A stretch of DNA of 64,000 nucleotides from an uncultured Flavobacteriaceae bacterium (GTDB taxonomy: Bacteria > Bacteroidota > Bacteroidia > Flavobacteriales > Flavobacteriaceae): positions 50,155-114,154 of the forward strand of contig CAJJDI010000010.1 in assembly GCA_905182835.1 (NCBI GenBank), written 5' to 3'. The first letter of the stretch is position 1. Each line of letters opens with the position of its first letter. Below the pieces are notes generated by a model that was not told the origin of the DNA, did not search any database, and worked only from the letters and a program-made list of their open reading frames with translations. The position numbers were made by a program, and so were the translations under genes. Of this stretch, positions 24,680 through 33,886 are shown in pieces.

Positions 24680-26266
24680 TTGAAAAAAAAAGTTAACATA
24701 TACCTACTTACTAGCTTAATTTTAATTTCTGCATCTAACATATTATGCCAAGAAAACACACGTATTCAAATAGATAGTGCAGGTTTTTTTGAAAAAGATG
24801 ATATCAAATTTACAAAAGCAACTGTTTTAACAAGGGATAATAAAAACAAAGTTAAGATATCACACGAGGGAATAGACCTATGGTGTAACCAAGCATTTTT
24901 TTATGAAAATAACAATTATATCGAAGCATATGGTGATGTAGTATTAAAGCAAGGTGACACAATCAATTTAAGCTCTGAATATTTAGAATATAACGGAGAT
25001 TCGAAAGTCGCTTTTGCAAGTGGAAAAGTAATATTAACAGAACCATCTTCAATACTTTATACGGACTCATTATATTTCAATAGAAATAAACAAGAAGTAT
25101 TTTACAATAATTACGGTAAGGTTATTAAAGAAGCACAAGATACAATAGACAGTAAAGTTGGAAATTATTTATTAGAAAAGAAAAAGTATGAGTTTAAAAT
25201 TGACGTCTTATTAAAAAACCCTAAATACAATATAAGTACATCTAGGCTAGATTTTTATACTGAAAGTGGACACGCTTATTTTTATGGACCAACAGAGATA
25301 ACAAGTGATGAGTCTAATATCTTTTGTGAACTAGGTTTCTACAATACAAATGATGATAATGGATACTTTATTAAAAAATCAAGAGTAGAATTTAACAACT
25401 CTACTATTTATGCAGATAGCATTTATTTTGATCGCAATTTAAATTTCGCATCGGCTACAAACAATATTAAAATCATTGACACTGTCAATCAAAATGTTAC
25501 AAAAGGCAACTATGCAGAGATATTTAAAGATAAGGACTCTATGTTCATTACACAAAGAGCAATAATCGCTTCAAAACAAAACCAAGATTCTTTATACATC
25601 CACAGTGACACTATCTTAATCACAGGTAATGAGGAAAATAGGATAATAAGAGCATATAAAAATGCTAGAATTTTTAAACAAGATTTAAGTGGGAGAGCAG
25701 ATTCAATTCACTATAATAAATCAAAAGGAATAGCACAATTTATCAACACCAATAGTATCAAAGACTTATCTTTTAGCAAAACAAAGAAACCAATTCTATT
25801 TAATTTTAATAATCAAATCACTGGTGATACAATTCATTTAAAATTTGAAAAAAAATCAAATAAAATTGATTCATTAATAGTTTTCAATAATGCATTCATT
25901 CTTGAAAAAGATACTTTAGGAGTAGGTTTTAATCAAATTTCCGGCAAAGTTCTTTATGGTAAATTTCTAAATAATGAACTCAACAGTATAGACATCATTA
26001 AAAATGCTGAATCTATATACTATTTAAGAAATGAAAAACAGGAATTGGTTACTATCGACAGATCTAAATCTGCAAAACTAAAAGTTTACTTTAAAGAAAA
26101 TGACATTGATAAACTTCAAAAAATTAATCAAATAGACGGTAAGACATACCCAGAAAGTGAATTTAATGATCAATTAAAATTATTAAAAGGCTTTAATAAT
26201 AGACTTAATGAAAAGATAAAATCAATTAATGAGCTTTTCAATCAAATTAAAAAAATAGAAAATTAA
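24680..26266 (+). CDS. OstA/LptA-like exported protein (probable lipopolysaccharide transport)
   Basis: The 528-residue protein begins at a TTG 18 bases after purA, which gives a good signal peptide (MKKKVNIYLLTSLILISASN, cleavage near CQEN). No ATG is placed suitably. The mature part is made of repeated beta-strand units of the OstA/LptA type, such as EAYGDVVLKQGDTI, AFASGKVILTEP and HAYFYGPTEITS. LptA-like proteins bridge lipopolysaccharide across the periplasm to the outer membrane. This long form beside purA is typical of Bacteroidota. The last ~30 residues form a lysine-rich helix. The stop codon shares a base with the proposed start of the aminotransferase. Confidence 0.82.
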   Translation: MKKKVNIYLLTSLILISASNILCQENTRIQIDSAGFFEKDDIKFTKATVLTRDNKNKVKISHEGIDLWCNQAFFYENNNYIEAYGDVVLKQGDTINLSSEYLEYNGDSKVAFASGKVILTEPSSILYTDSLYFNRNKQEVFYNNYGKVIKEAQDTIDSKVGNYLLEKKKYEFKIDVLLKNPKYNISTSRLDFYTESGHAYFYGPTEITSDESNIFCELGFYNTNDDNGYFIKKSRVEFNNSTIYADSIYFDRNLNFASATNNIKIIDTVNQNVTKGNYAEIFKDKDSMFITQRAIIASKQNQDSLYIHSDTILITGNEENRIIRAYKNARIFKQDLSGRADSIHYNKSKGIAQFINTNSIKDLSFSKTKKPILFNFNNQITGDTIHLKFEKKSNKIDSLIVFNNAFILEKDTLGVGFNQISGKVLYGKFLNNELNSIDIIKNAESIYYLRNEKQELVTIDRSKSAKLKVYFKENDIDKLQKINQIDGKTYPESEFNDQLKLLKGFNNRLNEKIKSINELFNQIKKIEN

Positions 26267-27452
26267 AAAAGAATTCCATAAATATCAGACGCAAGTAACA
26301 CCATTCCCTCTAGAGATTGAAGTAAAGTATGCTGAAGGCTGTTACATATATGATACTAGTGATAAAAAGTATTTAGATTTTATAGCTGGAGTTTCAGCGT
26401 GCAATTTAGGACACCGTCACCCTAGAGTGATTGAAGCAATAAAAAGTCAACTTGACAAATACCTTCACGTAATGGTTTATGGAGAGTTTATACTTAAACC
26501 AGCTGTAGATTTGACTAAATTACTCTCAAGTCATCTACCTAAAGAGTTAACATGTACGTACTTAACAAACTCTGGTACTGAAGCAATAGAAGGGTCAATA
26601 AAATTAGCCAGAAGATTTACTGGAAGAAAAGAGATAATCGGAGCTCATAACGCATATCACGGTAGCACTTTAGGATCTCTTAGTTTAATGGGGTTAAAAG
26701 AGAATAAAAAGCCTTTTGAGCCACTGATTCCTGAAGTTAGTTTCATCGAGTTTAATAACATAAATGACATTGGTAAAATCACAAGTAAGACCGCTGGAGT
26801 TATATTAGAGACTATTCAAGGTGCCGCTGGATTTATAGAACCGAAGAACAATTATTTGAAATTAATTAGTGAAAGATGTAAAAAAGTTGGAGCGCTACTG
26901 ATTTTGGATGAAATTCAGCCAGGAATAGGTAGAACAGGTAAATTATTCGGATTTGAAAATTATGATTGCATACCAGATATAATTGTTAGTGGTAAAGGTT
27001 TAGGTGGCGGATTACCTATTGGTGCATTTATAAGTTCAAAGAAAATCATGGATTCTCTTAGCGACAAACCAAGATTAGGACATATAACAACATTTGGAGG
27101 AAATCCAGTTGTAGCTGCTTCGGCCTACGAAACATTAAAAGTGATAACAAGTTCAAATTTAATGCAAGAAGCATTAAAAAAAGAAAGTATTATTAGAAAT
27201 CTTTTAAGGCATAGATTAATAACAGAAATTAGGGGGAAAGGTCTAATGTTAGCAATGATTGTAAAGAGTGTAGAGGTAGCAGATAAGCTAGTTATTAAAG
27301 CAAAAGAAAATGGATTATTACTTTTTTGGTTACTAATTGAAAAAAAAGGTGTTAGAATCACCCCCCCACTTACAATTAGCGAAAAAGAAATATCATTTGG
27401 ATGTAAATTAATTATTCAACTATTGAATGATATAAATCGAGATGTTAATTAG
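26262..27452 (+). CDS. Class III aminotransferase with apparent ATT start codon
   Basis: This is a 396-residue PLP-dependent aminotransferase of the acetylornithine/ornithine/GABA type, often labelled aspartate aminotransferase family in flavobacteria. Visible motifs are LDFIAGVSACNLGHRHP (about residues 40-56), NSGTEAIEGSIKLARR, ILDEIQPGIGRTG (PLP-ring Asp) and SGKGLGGGLPIGA (Schiff-base Lys). The frame is open from a stop at 26256, and the conserved N-terminal part is encoded from about 26270 on. There is no ATG, GTG or TTG before that part; the first GTG (26427) would remove about 55 conserved residues. An ATT at 26262 overlapping the OstA stop (ATTAA) gives the normal length. A sequencing error or frameshift is the alternative. 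Confidence 0.8.
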   Translation: MKKEFHKYQTQVTPFPLEIEVKYAEGCYIYDTSDKKYLDFIAGVSACNLGHRHPRVIEAIKSQLDKYLHVMVYGEFILKPAVDLTKLLSSHLPKELTCTYLTNSGTEAIEGSIKLARRFTGRKEIIGAHNAYHGSTLGSLSLMGLKENKKPFEPLIPEVSFIEFNNINDIGKITSKTAGVILETIQGAAGFIEPKNNYLKLISERCKKVGALLILDEIQPGIGRTGKLFGFENYDCIPDIIVSGKGLGGGLPIGAFISSKKIMDSLSDKPRLGHITTFGGNPVVAASAYETLKVITSSNLMQEALKKESIIRNLLRHRLITEIRGKGLMLAMIVKSVEVADKLVIKAKENGLLLFWLLIEKKGVRITPPLTISEKEISFGCKLIIQLLNDINRDVN

Positions 27453-27477
27453 ATTGTTAAAAAACAAATTTTTGATT

Positions 27478-27509
27478 TTGAGTATTAATAGCATTGTGTA
27501 TTATTTTTG
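27478..27509 (+). promoter_or_regulatory. Candidate promoter for the TPR-DUF368-aroE run
   Basis: TATTTTTG at 27502-27509 matches TAnnTTTG, and a TTG at 27478-27480 lies 21 bases before it, close to the usual -33 to -7 spacing in Bacteroidota. The ATG of the TPR gene follows 24 bases later. Confidence 0.45.
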
Positions 27510-27533
27510 ATTTAATGAATTAAATTGATTTAT

Positions 27534-28916
27534 ATGGAATTTGAAGAATTCGAAAATGATAAAAATCTATCTCTTACTAGATTTGAAAAAATGTTAAAAA
27601 CAAATAGAATTCTATTTTTTGATTCTAATGAATTCGAAAACATTATTTCATATTATCTAGAGAATGGTAAAATAAACTTAGCAAAAAAAGCAATTAAATT
27701 AAGCCTAGAACAACATCCAGCATCTTCAAATTTAGCTTTGTTCCGAATTGAAATTTTAATTTTTGAAAATAAGTTAGATAACGCAGAAAAACTACTGGAT
27801 GATTTAGTGTTTTCTGAGCCATCTAATGAAGAAATTTATATTCAAAAGGCAAATATATACTCAAAAAGAAAACTTCATCTTAGAGCTATTGCATGTCTAA
27901 ATGAGATATTGAAATTCAGCTCAGACAATCCTGAAGTTTACTCTCTTATAGGAATAGAATATTTATTTATGGAGGATTTTGAAAATGCAAAGATAAATTT
28001 TATAAATTGTTTAAAACATGACGAATCAGACTACAGTGCTTTATATAATATTATTTATTGTTTCGAAATATTAGAGCAAAATGAAAGTGCTATAGAATAT
28101 TTAAATAACTATTTAGATAGCAACCCTTATTGTGAAGTAGCTTGGCACCAACTTGGCAAACAATATTTATTTTACAAAAACTATAAAAAAGCAATTTCTG
28201 CATTCGATTTTGCAATTATTTCAGATGAATATTTTATTGGAGCATATATAGAGAAAGGTAAAGCATTAGAAAAATTATCTAAATATCAAGAAGCAATCGA
28301 GAATTACAAATTAATTATTGCTCTTAAAGATGAATCTAGTTACCCTATACTTAGAATGGGAATTTGCCATGATAAATTAGGGTCTTATAAAAAAGCAATT
28401 GAATACTTTAATGATTGTATTGAAATAGATTCACAAATGAATAAAGCTTGGTATTTATTATCAACTATTTATTATAAGAATCAAGATTACAATAAAGCAC
28501 TTTTAAATATCAAAAAAGCTTTAGATATAAATTCAGAAAAAGAAAAGTATTGGAAATTGTACGCTAAAATAAATATAGGGTTAAAGCTATACGAAGAAGC
28601 TGATATTGGTTTTCAAAAGATTATTGACTTAGGTGAGGCAGATGAGAGTATATGGTTAGGTAAAGCAGATATACTTATTAAATTAGGGGAGTATAATTAT
28701 GCAATAGACATACTAGATGAATGCTATGAGGTTTTTGAAGAAAAATCTATAATTACATATAGGTTATCTGGGATTTATTTTTTACAAAACAAAATAGAGA
28801 AAGGTATAATTCAATTAAAAAAGGCATTAAAGCTTAATGAAAAAAATAAATACATTTTTAAAGAGTTATTTAATAATGTAGCTAAATATAAATACGTAGA
28901 AAACCTGTTAAAATAG
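27534..28916 (+). CDS. Tetratricopeptide-repeat protein
   Basis: This 460-residue protein without a signal peptide consists almost wholly of TPR helical hairpins. Examples are AIACLNEILKFSSDNPEVYS, AIEYLNNYLDSNPYCEVAWH, AISAFDFAIISDEYFIGAYI and AIEYFNDCIEIDSQMNKAWY, repeating every 34 residues or so across about residues 45-450. It is acidic at the N terminus (MEFEEFENDKN). TPR arrays bind partner proteins. The job here is unknown, but it leads a conserved run with two DUF368 genes and aroE. The ATG at 27534 is preferred to a TTG nine bases upstream. Confidence 0.85.
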   Translation: MEFEEFENDKNLSLTRFEKMLKTNRILFFDSNEFENIISYYLENGKINLAKKAIKLSLEQHPASSNLALFRIEILIFENKLDNAEKLLDDLVFSEPSNEEIYIQKANIYSKRKLHLRAIACLNEILKFSSDNPEVYSLIGIEYLFMEDFENAKINFINCLKHDESDYSALYNIIYCFEILEQNESAIEYLNNYLDSNPYCEVAWHQLGKQYLFYKNYKKAISAFDFAIISDEYFIGAYIEKGKALEKLSKYQEAIENYKLIIALKDESSYPILRMGICHDKLGSYKKAIEYFNDCIEIDSQMNKAWYLLSTIYYKNQDYNKALLNIKKALDINSEKEKYWKLYAKINIGLKLYEEADIGFQKIIDLGEADESIWLGKADILIKLGEYNYAIDILDECYEVFEEKSIITYRLSGIYFLQNKIEKGIIQLKKALKLNEKNKYIFKELFNNVAKYKYVENLLK

Positions 28917-28933
28917 ATCATAAACAAAGTAAA

Positions 28934-29839
28934 ATGAATAGAACTATTGTTGAGAGTTTTAAATTATACATAAAAGGTATGGCTATGGGAATTTCTGATG
29001 CATTTCCAGGTATTTCAGGAGGTACAATAGCCCTTATACTTGGCATTTACGAAGAATTAATAAGCTCTATAAGTAATATTAATTACTCATTATTTATAAT
29101 CTTTCAAAAAGAAGGAGTACAATCATTCTGGAAGAAATTAAATGGTAAGTTTTTGATCATATTATTTTCTGGAGTACTTTCTAGCTTGTTTATATCTCTA
29201 TTGATAGCCGACTTCTTAATTGATAATTATCCCATTTTGATATGGTCATTTTTCTTAGGCTTAGTTACTGCAAGTATATATGTAATTTTAAAACCAACCA
29301 ATATATTTAATCTTAACAAAAGTGCAATTCAAGGTTGGATTTTAGTATTTATCTCAGCAATAATATCGTATTTATTAACCAGCATACCTCAGTTAAATAG
29401 TTTAGATGAAAGTATGTTTTTTTTATTTTTCGCAGGGTTTATAGCTAGTTGCGCAATGATTTTACCTGGAATATCTGGTTCTTATATATTAATTATATTG
29501 GGCTTATACAAAACTATGACTAACGCAGTAGAAAATTTTGAAGTAAATAAAATACTAGTATTTAGCACTGGTGTTTTATTTGGTCTAATAACATTTAGCA
29601 AAGTGGTAAAGTGGGGTTTTCAGAAATACCCAAATAAAATATTAATACTTATGACAGGTTTAATTATTGGATCTATTCATAAACTATGGCCATGGAAATT
29701 AAATGAAATTAATGTCTCACCATTATCTTTAAATGAGAATAACTATATTATTGAATCAATTCTATTATTTATAGTTGGTTTTTTCTTAATTTTCTTAATA
29801 GAAAAAAACAATAGGAAACAAAATATTGAAAAAAAATAA
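28934..29839 (+). CDS. DUF368 membrane protein, first copy (undecaprenyl-phosphate translocase family)
   Basis: The 301-residue polytopic protein has about eight to nine hydrophobic segments. It carries the two inverted-repeat signatures of DUF368: DAFPGISGGTIALILGIY (about 21-38) and LPGISGSYILIILGLY (about 181-196). DUF368 members (PopT) were shown in other bacteria to recycle undecaprenyl phosphate across the inner membrane, supporting peptidoglycan and lipopolysaccharide synthesis; assigning that role here is inference from family. It overlaps the second DUF368 gene by 14 bases. Confidence 0.85.
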   Translation: MNRTIVESFKLYIKGMAMGISDAFPGISGGTIALILGIYEELISSISNINYSLFIIFQKEGVQSFWKKLNGKFLIILFSGVLSSLFISLLIADFLIDNYPILIWSFFLGLVTASIYVILKPTNIFNLNKSAIQGWILVFISAIISYLLTSIPQLNSLDESMFFLFFAGFIASCAMILPGISGSYILIILGLYKTMTNAVENFEVNKILVFSTGVLFGLITFSKVVKWGFQKYPNKILILMTGLIIGSIHKLWPWKLNEINVSPLSLNENNYIIESILLFIVGFFLIFLIEKNNRKQNIEKK

Positions 29840-30770
29840 TCTGATTAAAAATAATTTCATAATAATTCTTAAAGGAATAATTATGGGTACTGCTAATAAA
29901 ATTCCTGGAATTTCAGGTGGGGTTATTGCCATGGCATTAAATTTTTATGATGAACTGTTATATTCATTAAAAAATATAAACTTAATTGACTTAATAAAGC
30001 TAAATTTTAAAGGTGCATTTAAAAATTCTAATGGATCATTATTAATATTTATTTTCGTAGGTATAATAATAAGTTATTTTTCAACATCAAAATTATTAGA
30101 TTTTTTATTAAAAAAACAAGAGTTATTAGTTTGGAGTTTATTTTTTGGTCTAGTGATTGGTACAATCCTACACTTAAAACAAAAAATAAATAAGTGGAAT
30201 ATTAATTCAGTAATTATAGGGGTTATTATAGGCTTAATTATTAGCTACTTAGATCCAATGGTTGAAAATGATAATTTATTATTTGTTTTTATATGTGGAA
30301 TACTAAGTGTATGTGGAATGATAATACCAGGTTTGTCAGGATCGTTTTTATTAATAATATTAGGTAATTACGTTCTACTATTAGTAGATAGTGTTAACGT
30401 ATTGTATGATTCTATTATTTCTTTAATAAATGGAGATTTTGAATTCCTAAAAGAAGCATACACAATCAGTAGACTAAAAATAATATCTGTATTCTCTTTA
30501 GGCTCTTTAACAGGTTTAATATTGTTTTCCAAGATAATGTCATTATTACTCAAAAGATTCAATAATACAATCCAGTCACTAATTTTTGGGTTTATTATAG
30601 GATCTCTAGGTGTTTTATGGCCTTGGAAAAATACAGACCCAATTAATTTAAATATAACTCGGTATATACCTGAAATAAACACAAGCTTTTTTATAGCGAT
30701 ATTATATATATTTATTGGTATTTTTATAGTCTTAGCATTAAGTAAATATGAAAAATATAGAAATAAATAA
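29826..30770 (+). CDS. DUF368 membrane protein, second copy
   Basis: The 314-residue paralogue has the same two signatures, KIPGISGGVIAMALNFY (about 25-41) and IPGLSGSFLLIILGNY (about 171-186), with similar membrane topology. It begins at a TTG inside the first copy's 3' end. The first ATG (29883) would cut into the conserved first helix, so the TTG is favoured. It overlaps the aroE start by 23 bases. The two copies are clearly diverged, so this is an old duplication, and the overlap suggests matched expression and perhaps a heterodimer. Confidence 0.83.
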   Translation: MKKNNLIKNNFIIILKGIIMGTANKIPGISGGVIAMALNFYDELLYSLKNINLIDLIKLNFKGAFKNSNGSLLIFIFVGIIISYFSTSKLLDFLLKKQELLVWSLFFGLVIGTILHLKQKINKWNINSVIIGVIIGLIISYLDPMVENDNLLFVFICGILSVCGMIIPGLSGSFLLIILGNYVLLLVDSVNVLYDSIISLINGDFEFLKEAYTISRLKIISVFSLGSLTGLILFSKIMSLLLKRFNNTIQSLIFGFIIGSLGVLWPWKNTDPINLNITRYIPEINTSFFIAILYIFIGIFIVLALSKYEKYRNK

Positions 30771-31491
30771 GCTGTATGGTTTGTTAGGTAAAAACATTGA
30801 TTATTCTTTTTCTAAAGATTTTTTTTCAAAAAAATTCAATAAAGAGAATCTGAATTGTAGTTATATGAATTTTGATATTCAAGAAATTGATGAATTTAAA
30901 AAGGTAATTAACGAATTTAAAATAAATGGATTAAATGTAACTATTCCATATAAAGAATCCATAATAAAATATTTAGATTTTGTTTGCCCTATTGCTAAAA
31001 AAATAGGTGCAGTTAACACAATAAAGTTTGAGAATAGTACCTTAAGTGGTTATAATACAGATTATCTAGGTTTTTATAAATCGGTACAAAGAATAGTCAA
31101 ACCAAGCACTAAAGCGTTAATTTTAGGTACAGGTGGAGCCTCTAAGGCCGTAGCATACGCTTTAAAATTATTAGGTGTAAAATATATATTTGTTTCTAGA
31201 TCAAAAGAAAATGAGGAGTGCATATCCTATGAAGATTTAAATAAAAGTATAATTAATAAGCATAAACTAATTATTAATTGTACTCCATTAGGTACCTACC
31301 CTATGACTGAAGAGATTCCTAAAGTTCCAATTAGTTTAATAACAAGTAACCATACAGTGTATGATCTAATTTATAACCCTACTAAGTCACTGTTACTTGA
31401 AAAAAGTGAAGAAAATGGAGCTAAGATCATTAATGGTTATCAAATGCTACAGAATCAGGCAATAGAATCATGGAACATTTGGAACAGATAA
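30748..31491 (+). CDS. aroE: Shikimate dehydrogenase
   Basis: AroE reduces 3-dehydroshikimate to shikimate with NADPH in aromatic amino-acid synthesis. The 247-residue protein has the substrate site YSFSKDFF (near residue 19), the catalytic lysine in LNVTIPYKESI (near 67), the aspartate in GYNTDYLGF (near 100), the dinucleotide loop LGTGGASKAVAYAL (about 125-138), and YNPTKSLLL and GYQMLQNQA near the end. It is shorter than the E. coli enzyme but usual for flavobacteria. It overlaps the upstream DUF368 gene and ends one base from the convergent mazG gene. Confidence 0.92.
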   Translation: MKNIEINKLYGLLGKNIDYSFSKDFFSKKFNKENLNCSYMNFDIQEIDEFKKVINEFKINGLNVTIPYKESIIKYLDFVCPIAKKIGAVNTIKFENSTLSGYNTDYLGFYKSVQRIVKPSTKALILGTGGASKAVAYALKLLGVKYIFVSRSKENEECISYEDLNKSIINKHKLIINCTPLGTYPMTEEIPKVPISLITSNHTVYDLIYNPTKSLLLEKSEENGAKIINGYQMLQNQAIESWNIWNR

Positions 31492-31492
31492 G

Positions 31493-32266
31493 CTAAATAA
31501 CCTTTGCTTCATCCCAGTACTTCATAAGTTCACTTGAACTCATTTCTGAAATAGGTTTATTTAATTTATTTGACATATTTTCTAAATAGCCAAACCTATT
31601 TATAAACTTCTTATTTGTTTTTTCTAAAGCTTTTGCTGGATTAATATTATTAAGACCAGCATAATTGATTAAAGAGAATAATATGTCACCAAATTCATCT
31701 TCCATCTTGTCTTTATCAGACTTAATTAATTCTATTTTGAATTCTTTTATCTCTTCGACAACTTTATCTAAAGCATCTTTTTTATTTGCCCATTTAAATC
31801 CTGTTCCAGAAGCCTTTTCTTGTATCCTCATAGCTTTAATTAATGAAGGAAGTCCTTTAGGTACACCACTTAAAGCTCCTTTAGAACCTTCTTTTTTCTT
31901 TATAAGCTCCCAGTTTTCTTTAACCTCTTCAATACTATTTAATTTGACATCCTCATAAATGTGAGGGTGTCTAATAATTAATTTTTCGCAGACAGTATTA
32001 ATTACATCATTTATATCAAAGTCATTGTTTTCGCTAGCAATTTTTGAGTAGAACACGATATGTAGAAGTAAGTCTCCCAATTCATTTTTTATTTCATTTA
32101 CATCATTTTCTAAAATAGCTTCAGATAACTCATAAGTTTCTTCTATAGTTAAATGTCTAAGAGATTCGATAGTTTGCTCTTTATCCCAAGGACATTCAGC
32201 TCTTAAACGATTCATAATTTCTAATAATCTATTAAATGAGTCCATTTTATATTTTGGGTTATTCAT
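31493..32266 (-). CDS. mazG: Nucleoside triphosphate pyrophosphohydrolase MazG
   Basis: The 257-residue protein has the two-domain MazG form. The first domain (about 8-115) contains ECPWDKEQTIESLRHLTIEE and ELGDLLLHIVFYSKIA with the metal-binding acidic helices. The second (about 150-257) has VVEEIKEFKIEL and EDEFGDILFSLINYA. MazG hydrolyses NTPs to NMPs and pyrophosphate, cleaning the nucleotide pool, and in E. coli it modulates (p)ppGpp levels. It is the last gene of the minus-strand run downstream of the subtilase (gap 3 bases) and faces aroE with no room for a terminator. Confidence 0.93.
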   Translation of the reverse strand: MNNPKYKMDSFNRLLEIMNRLRAECPWDKEQTIESLRHLTIEETYELSEAILENDVNEIKNELGDLLLHIVFYSKIASENNDFDINDVINTVCEKLIIRHPHIYEDVKLNSIEEVKENWELIKKKEGSKGALSGVPKGLPSLIKAMRIQEKASGTGFKWANKKDALDKVVEEIKEFKIELIKSDKDKMEDEFGDILFSLINYAGLNNINPAKALEKTNKKFINRFGYLENMSNKLNKPISEMSSSELMKYWDEAKVI

Positions 32267-32269
32267 GAA

Positions 32270-33883
32270 TTATTTTTTTACAATTTTTTTAATTATTGAA
32301 TGTATTTTACCATTAATTTCATAAGAAAATTTTAATATATATATACCATTAGAAAACTCATTAATTAATATTGAAGTACGAGGATTATTGATTGATTTTG
32401 AGTAAAGTAATTTACCTCTTAAATCAATAATTTCTAAGTTATAATTTTCTACATTCCATTGAGAGATAATGTTGATGTAATCATGAGTAGGAATAGGAAA
32501 TACTAAAAAATCATCTAAAGATAATTCTAAAGCAAGATCATAAGCCTTTGAAAAGTCTGGAATTCCATATCCTATATAATAATCAGGATTATTAAACTGA
32601 GATGAAGATTCTCTTACTAAATTCATGATTTCATTAACTGACAACCTAGGAAAAGCTTGAACTAGACAAGCTATAGCTCCTGCCAAAATTGGGGAGCTAA
32701 AAGAAGTACCGCTATTACTTACTATATCATCATTTATATTTATTACTTTACTTTGAAAACCTTGCGCTACAATATCAGGCTTAATAACAGGTTGGATATC
32801 ACTCCCCTGAGAGCTGAACGATGCATAAACTCCTTCTAAGTTTACCGCACCAACTGAAAGTACACCAGGTGAATCTGCTGGAGCAATGACTCCGTTAAAC
32901 GAAGAGTTTCCTGCTGAGTTAATTAATATTATTCCTTTCTCATAAGCTATATTAGCACCTCTTGTTATAAAAGTGGAGTAACCATCCATATCATCTTCAG
33001 TATGGCTATAATTTAAATTATCATATCCCTTGTAACCTAATGAGGTGTTTATAAGGTCTACCCCTAAACTATCCGCAACCTCCACCGCTTCTACCCAATA
33101 GCATTCTTCTACAGGGGTCTCTGAAGATACATCTTCAGTACGAAAGAGATAAAAAGAAGCATCTGGTGCTGTTCCAAAATATTCATCTTCTTTAAAACCA
33201 GCAATCGTACTGAGTACTTTAGTACCATGTGAATTACCTTGATAATTGTAAATGTGTTCAGAGTCTAAAACAAAATCATACGTATATTTAATACCATCTG
33301 ACTCACGTAATCTAGAGAAAGATGTCATTGTATTAACATTAACAAACCCTGCGTCTATAACAGCTATATTAACCCCTTTGCCTGTGAACTCTTGGTCATG
33401 TAAAAAATCTAAATTCAGCATTTCAATTTGATTTCTAGTTGAACCGTACTCTATAGACTCATCGAAAGAATTAAATTTCTTAGAAAAATTTAAATCTGCA
33501 TTAAAACTTCTGTTTGGATTTAAAGACTTATTTGCAAACTCAACTCTATCTACAAAATTCAACTCATTCAAGCTGGATAATAAATCTATCTCAGACTCAA
33601 CATATACACAATTTAACCATTTTGATGTGGCTAAAATGGTTAAGTCAACTATATCTGTAAGTATATCAATATAATCATTATCAATTGGGACATCGTTATA
33701 ATCAATAGGGATTCCCTTAGATTGCTTTTTAGAAATTGAGAGATCTGTTAGAATTAATTCAGGATTATTGATGAAGTATTCAACATTCTTTTTGTCCTTA
33801 AAGTAAACCCAAGCAAACTCTTGTTGTGAGTAAAGAATATTAGACAATAAAAAGAAACTACAAGTTATAAAAAATCTTATCAT
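32270..33883 (-). CDS. Secreted subtilisin-like (S8) peptidase with T9SS C-terminal sorting domain
   Basis: The 537-residue protein has a signal peptide (MIRFFITCSFFLLSNILYS), a prodomain-like region (about 20-150) and an S8 domain. The triad is visible as Asp in NIAVIDAGF (near 174), His in NSHGTKVLS (near 218) and Ser in SGTSFSSPILAG (near 395). The last ~80 residues, starting FLVFPIPTHDYINI and ending IIKKIVKK, form a type A sorting domain of the type IX secretion system. It should therefore be carried to the cell surface or released. It is tightly packed between mnmA (3-base gap) and mazG (3-base gap), an unusual operon setting for a secreted protease. Confidence 0.92.
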   Translation of the reverse strand: MIRFFITCSFFLLSNILYSQQEFAWVYFKDKKNVEYFINNPELILTDLSISKKQSKGIPIDYNDVPIDNDYIDILTDIVDLTILATSKWLNCVYVESEIDLLSSLNELNFVDRVEFANKSLNPNRSFNADLNFSKKFNSFDESIEYGSTRNQIEMLNLDFLHDQEFTGKGVNIAVIDAGFVNVNTMTSFSRLRESDGIKYTYDFVLDSEHIYNYQGNSHGTKVLSTIAGFKEDEYFGTAPDASFYLFRTEDVSSETPVEECYWVEAVEVADSLGVDLINTSLGYKGYDNLNYSHTEDDMDGYSTFITRGANIAYEKGIILINSAGNSSFNGVIAPADSPGVLSVGAVNLEGVYASFSSQGSDIQPVIKPDIVAQGFQSKVININDDIVSNSGTSFSSPILAGAIACLVQAFPRLSVNEIMNLVRESSSQFNNPDYYIGYGIPDFSKAYDLALELSLDDFLVFPIPTHDYINIISQWNVENYNLEIIDLRGKLLYSKSINNPRTSILINEFSNGIYILKFSYEINGKIHSIIKKIVKK

Positions 33884-33886
33884 AGC

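Noticed and set aside
27534..28916. Regular periodic repeats that might suggest a repeat array
   Set aside because: The period is at protein level (34-residue TPR units). The DNA is not repeated as in CRISPR or satellite arrays.
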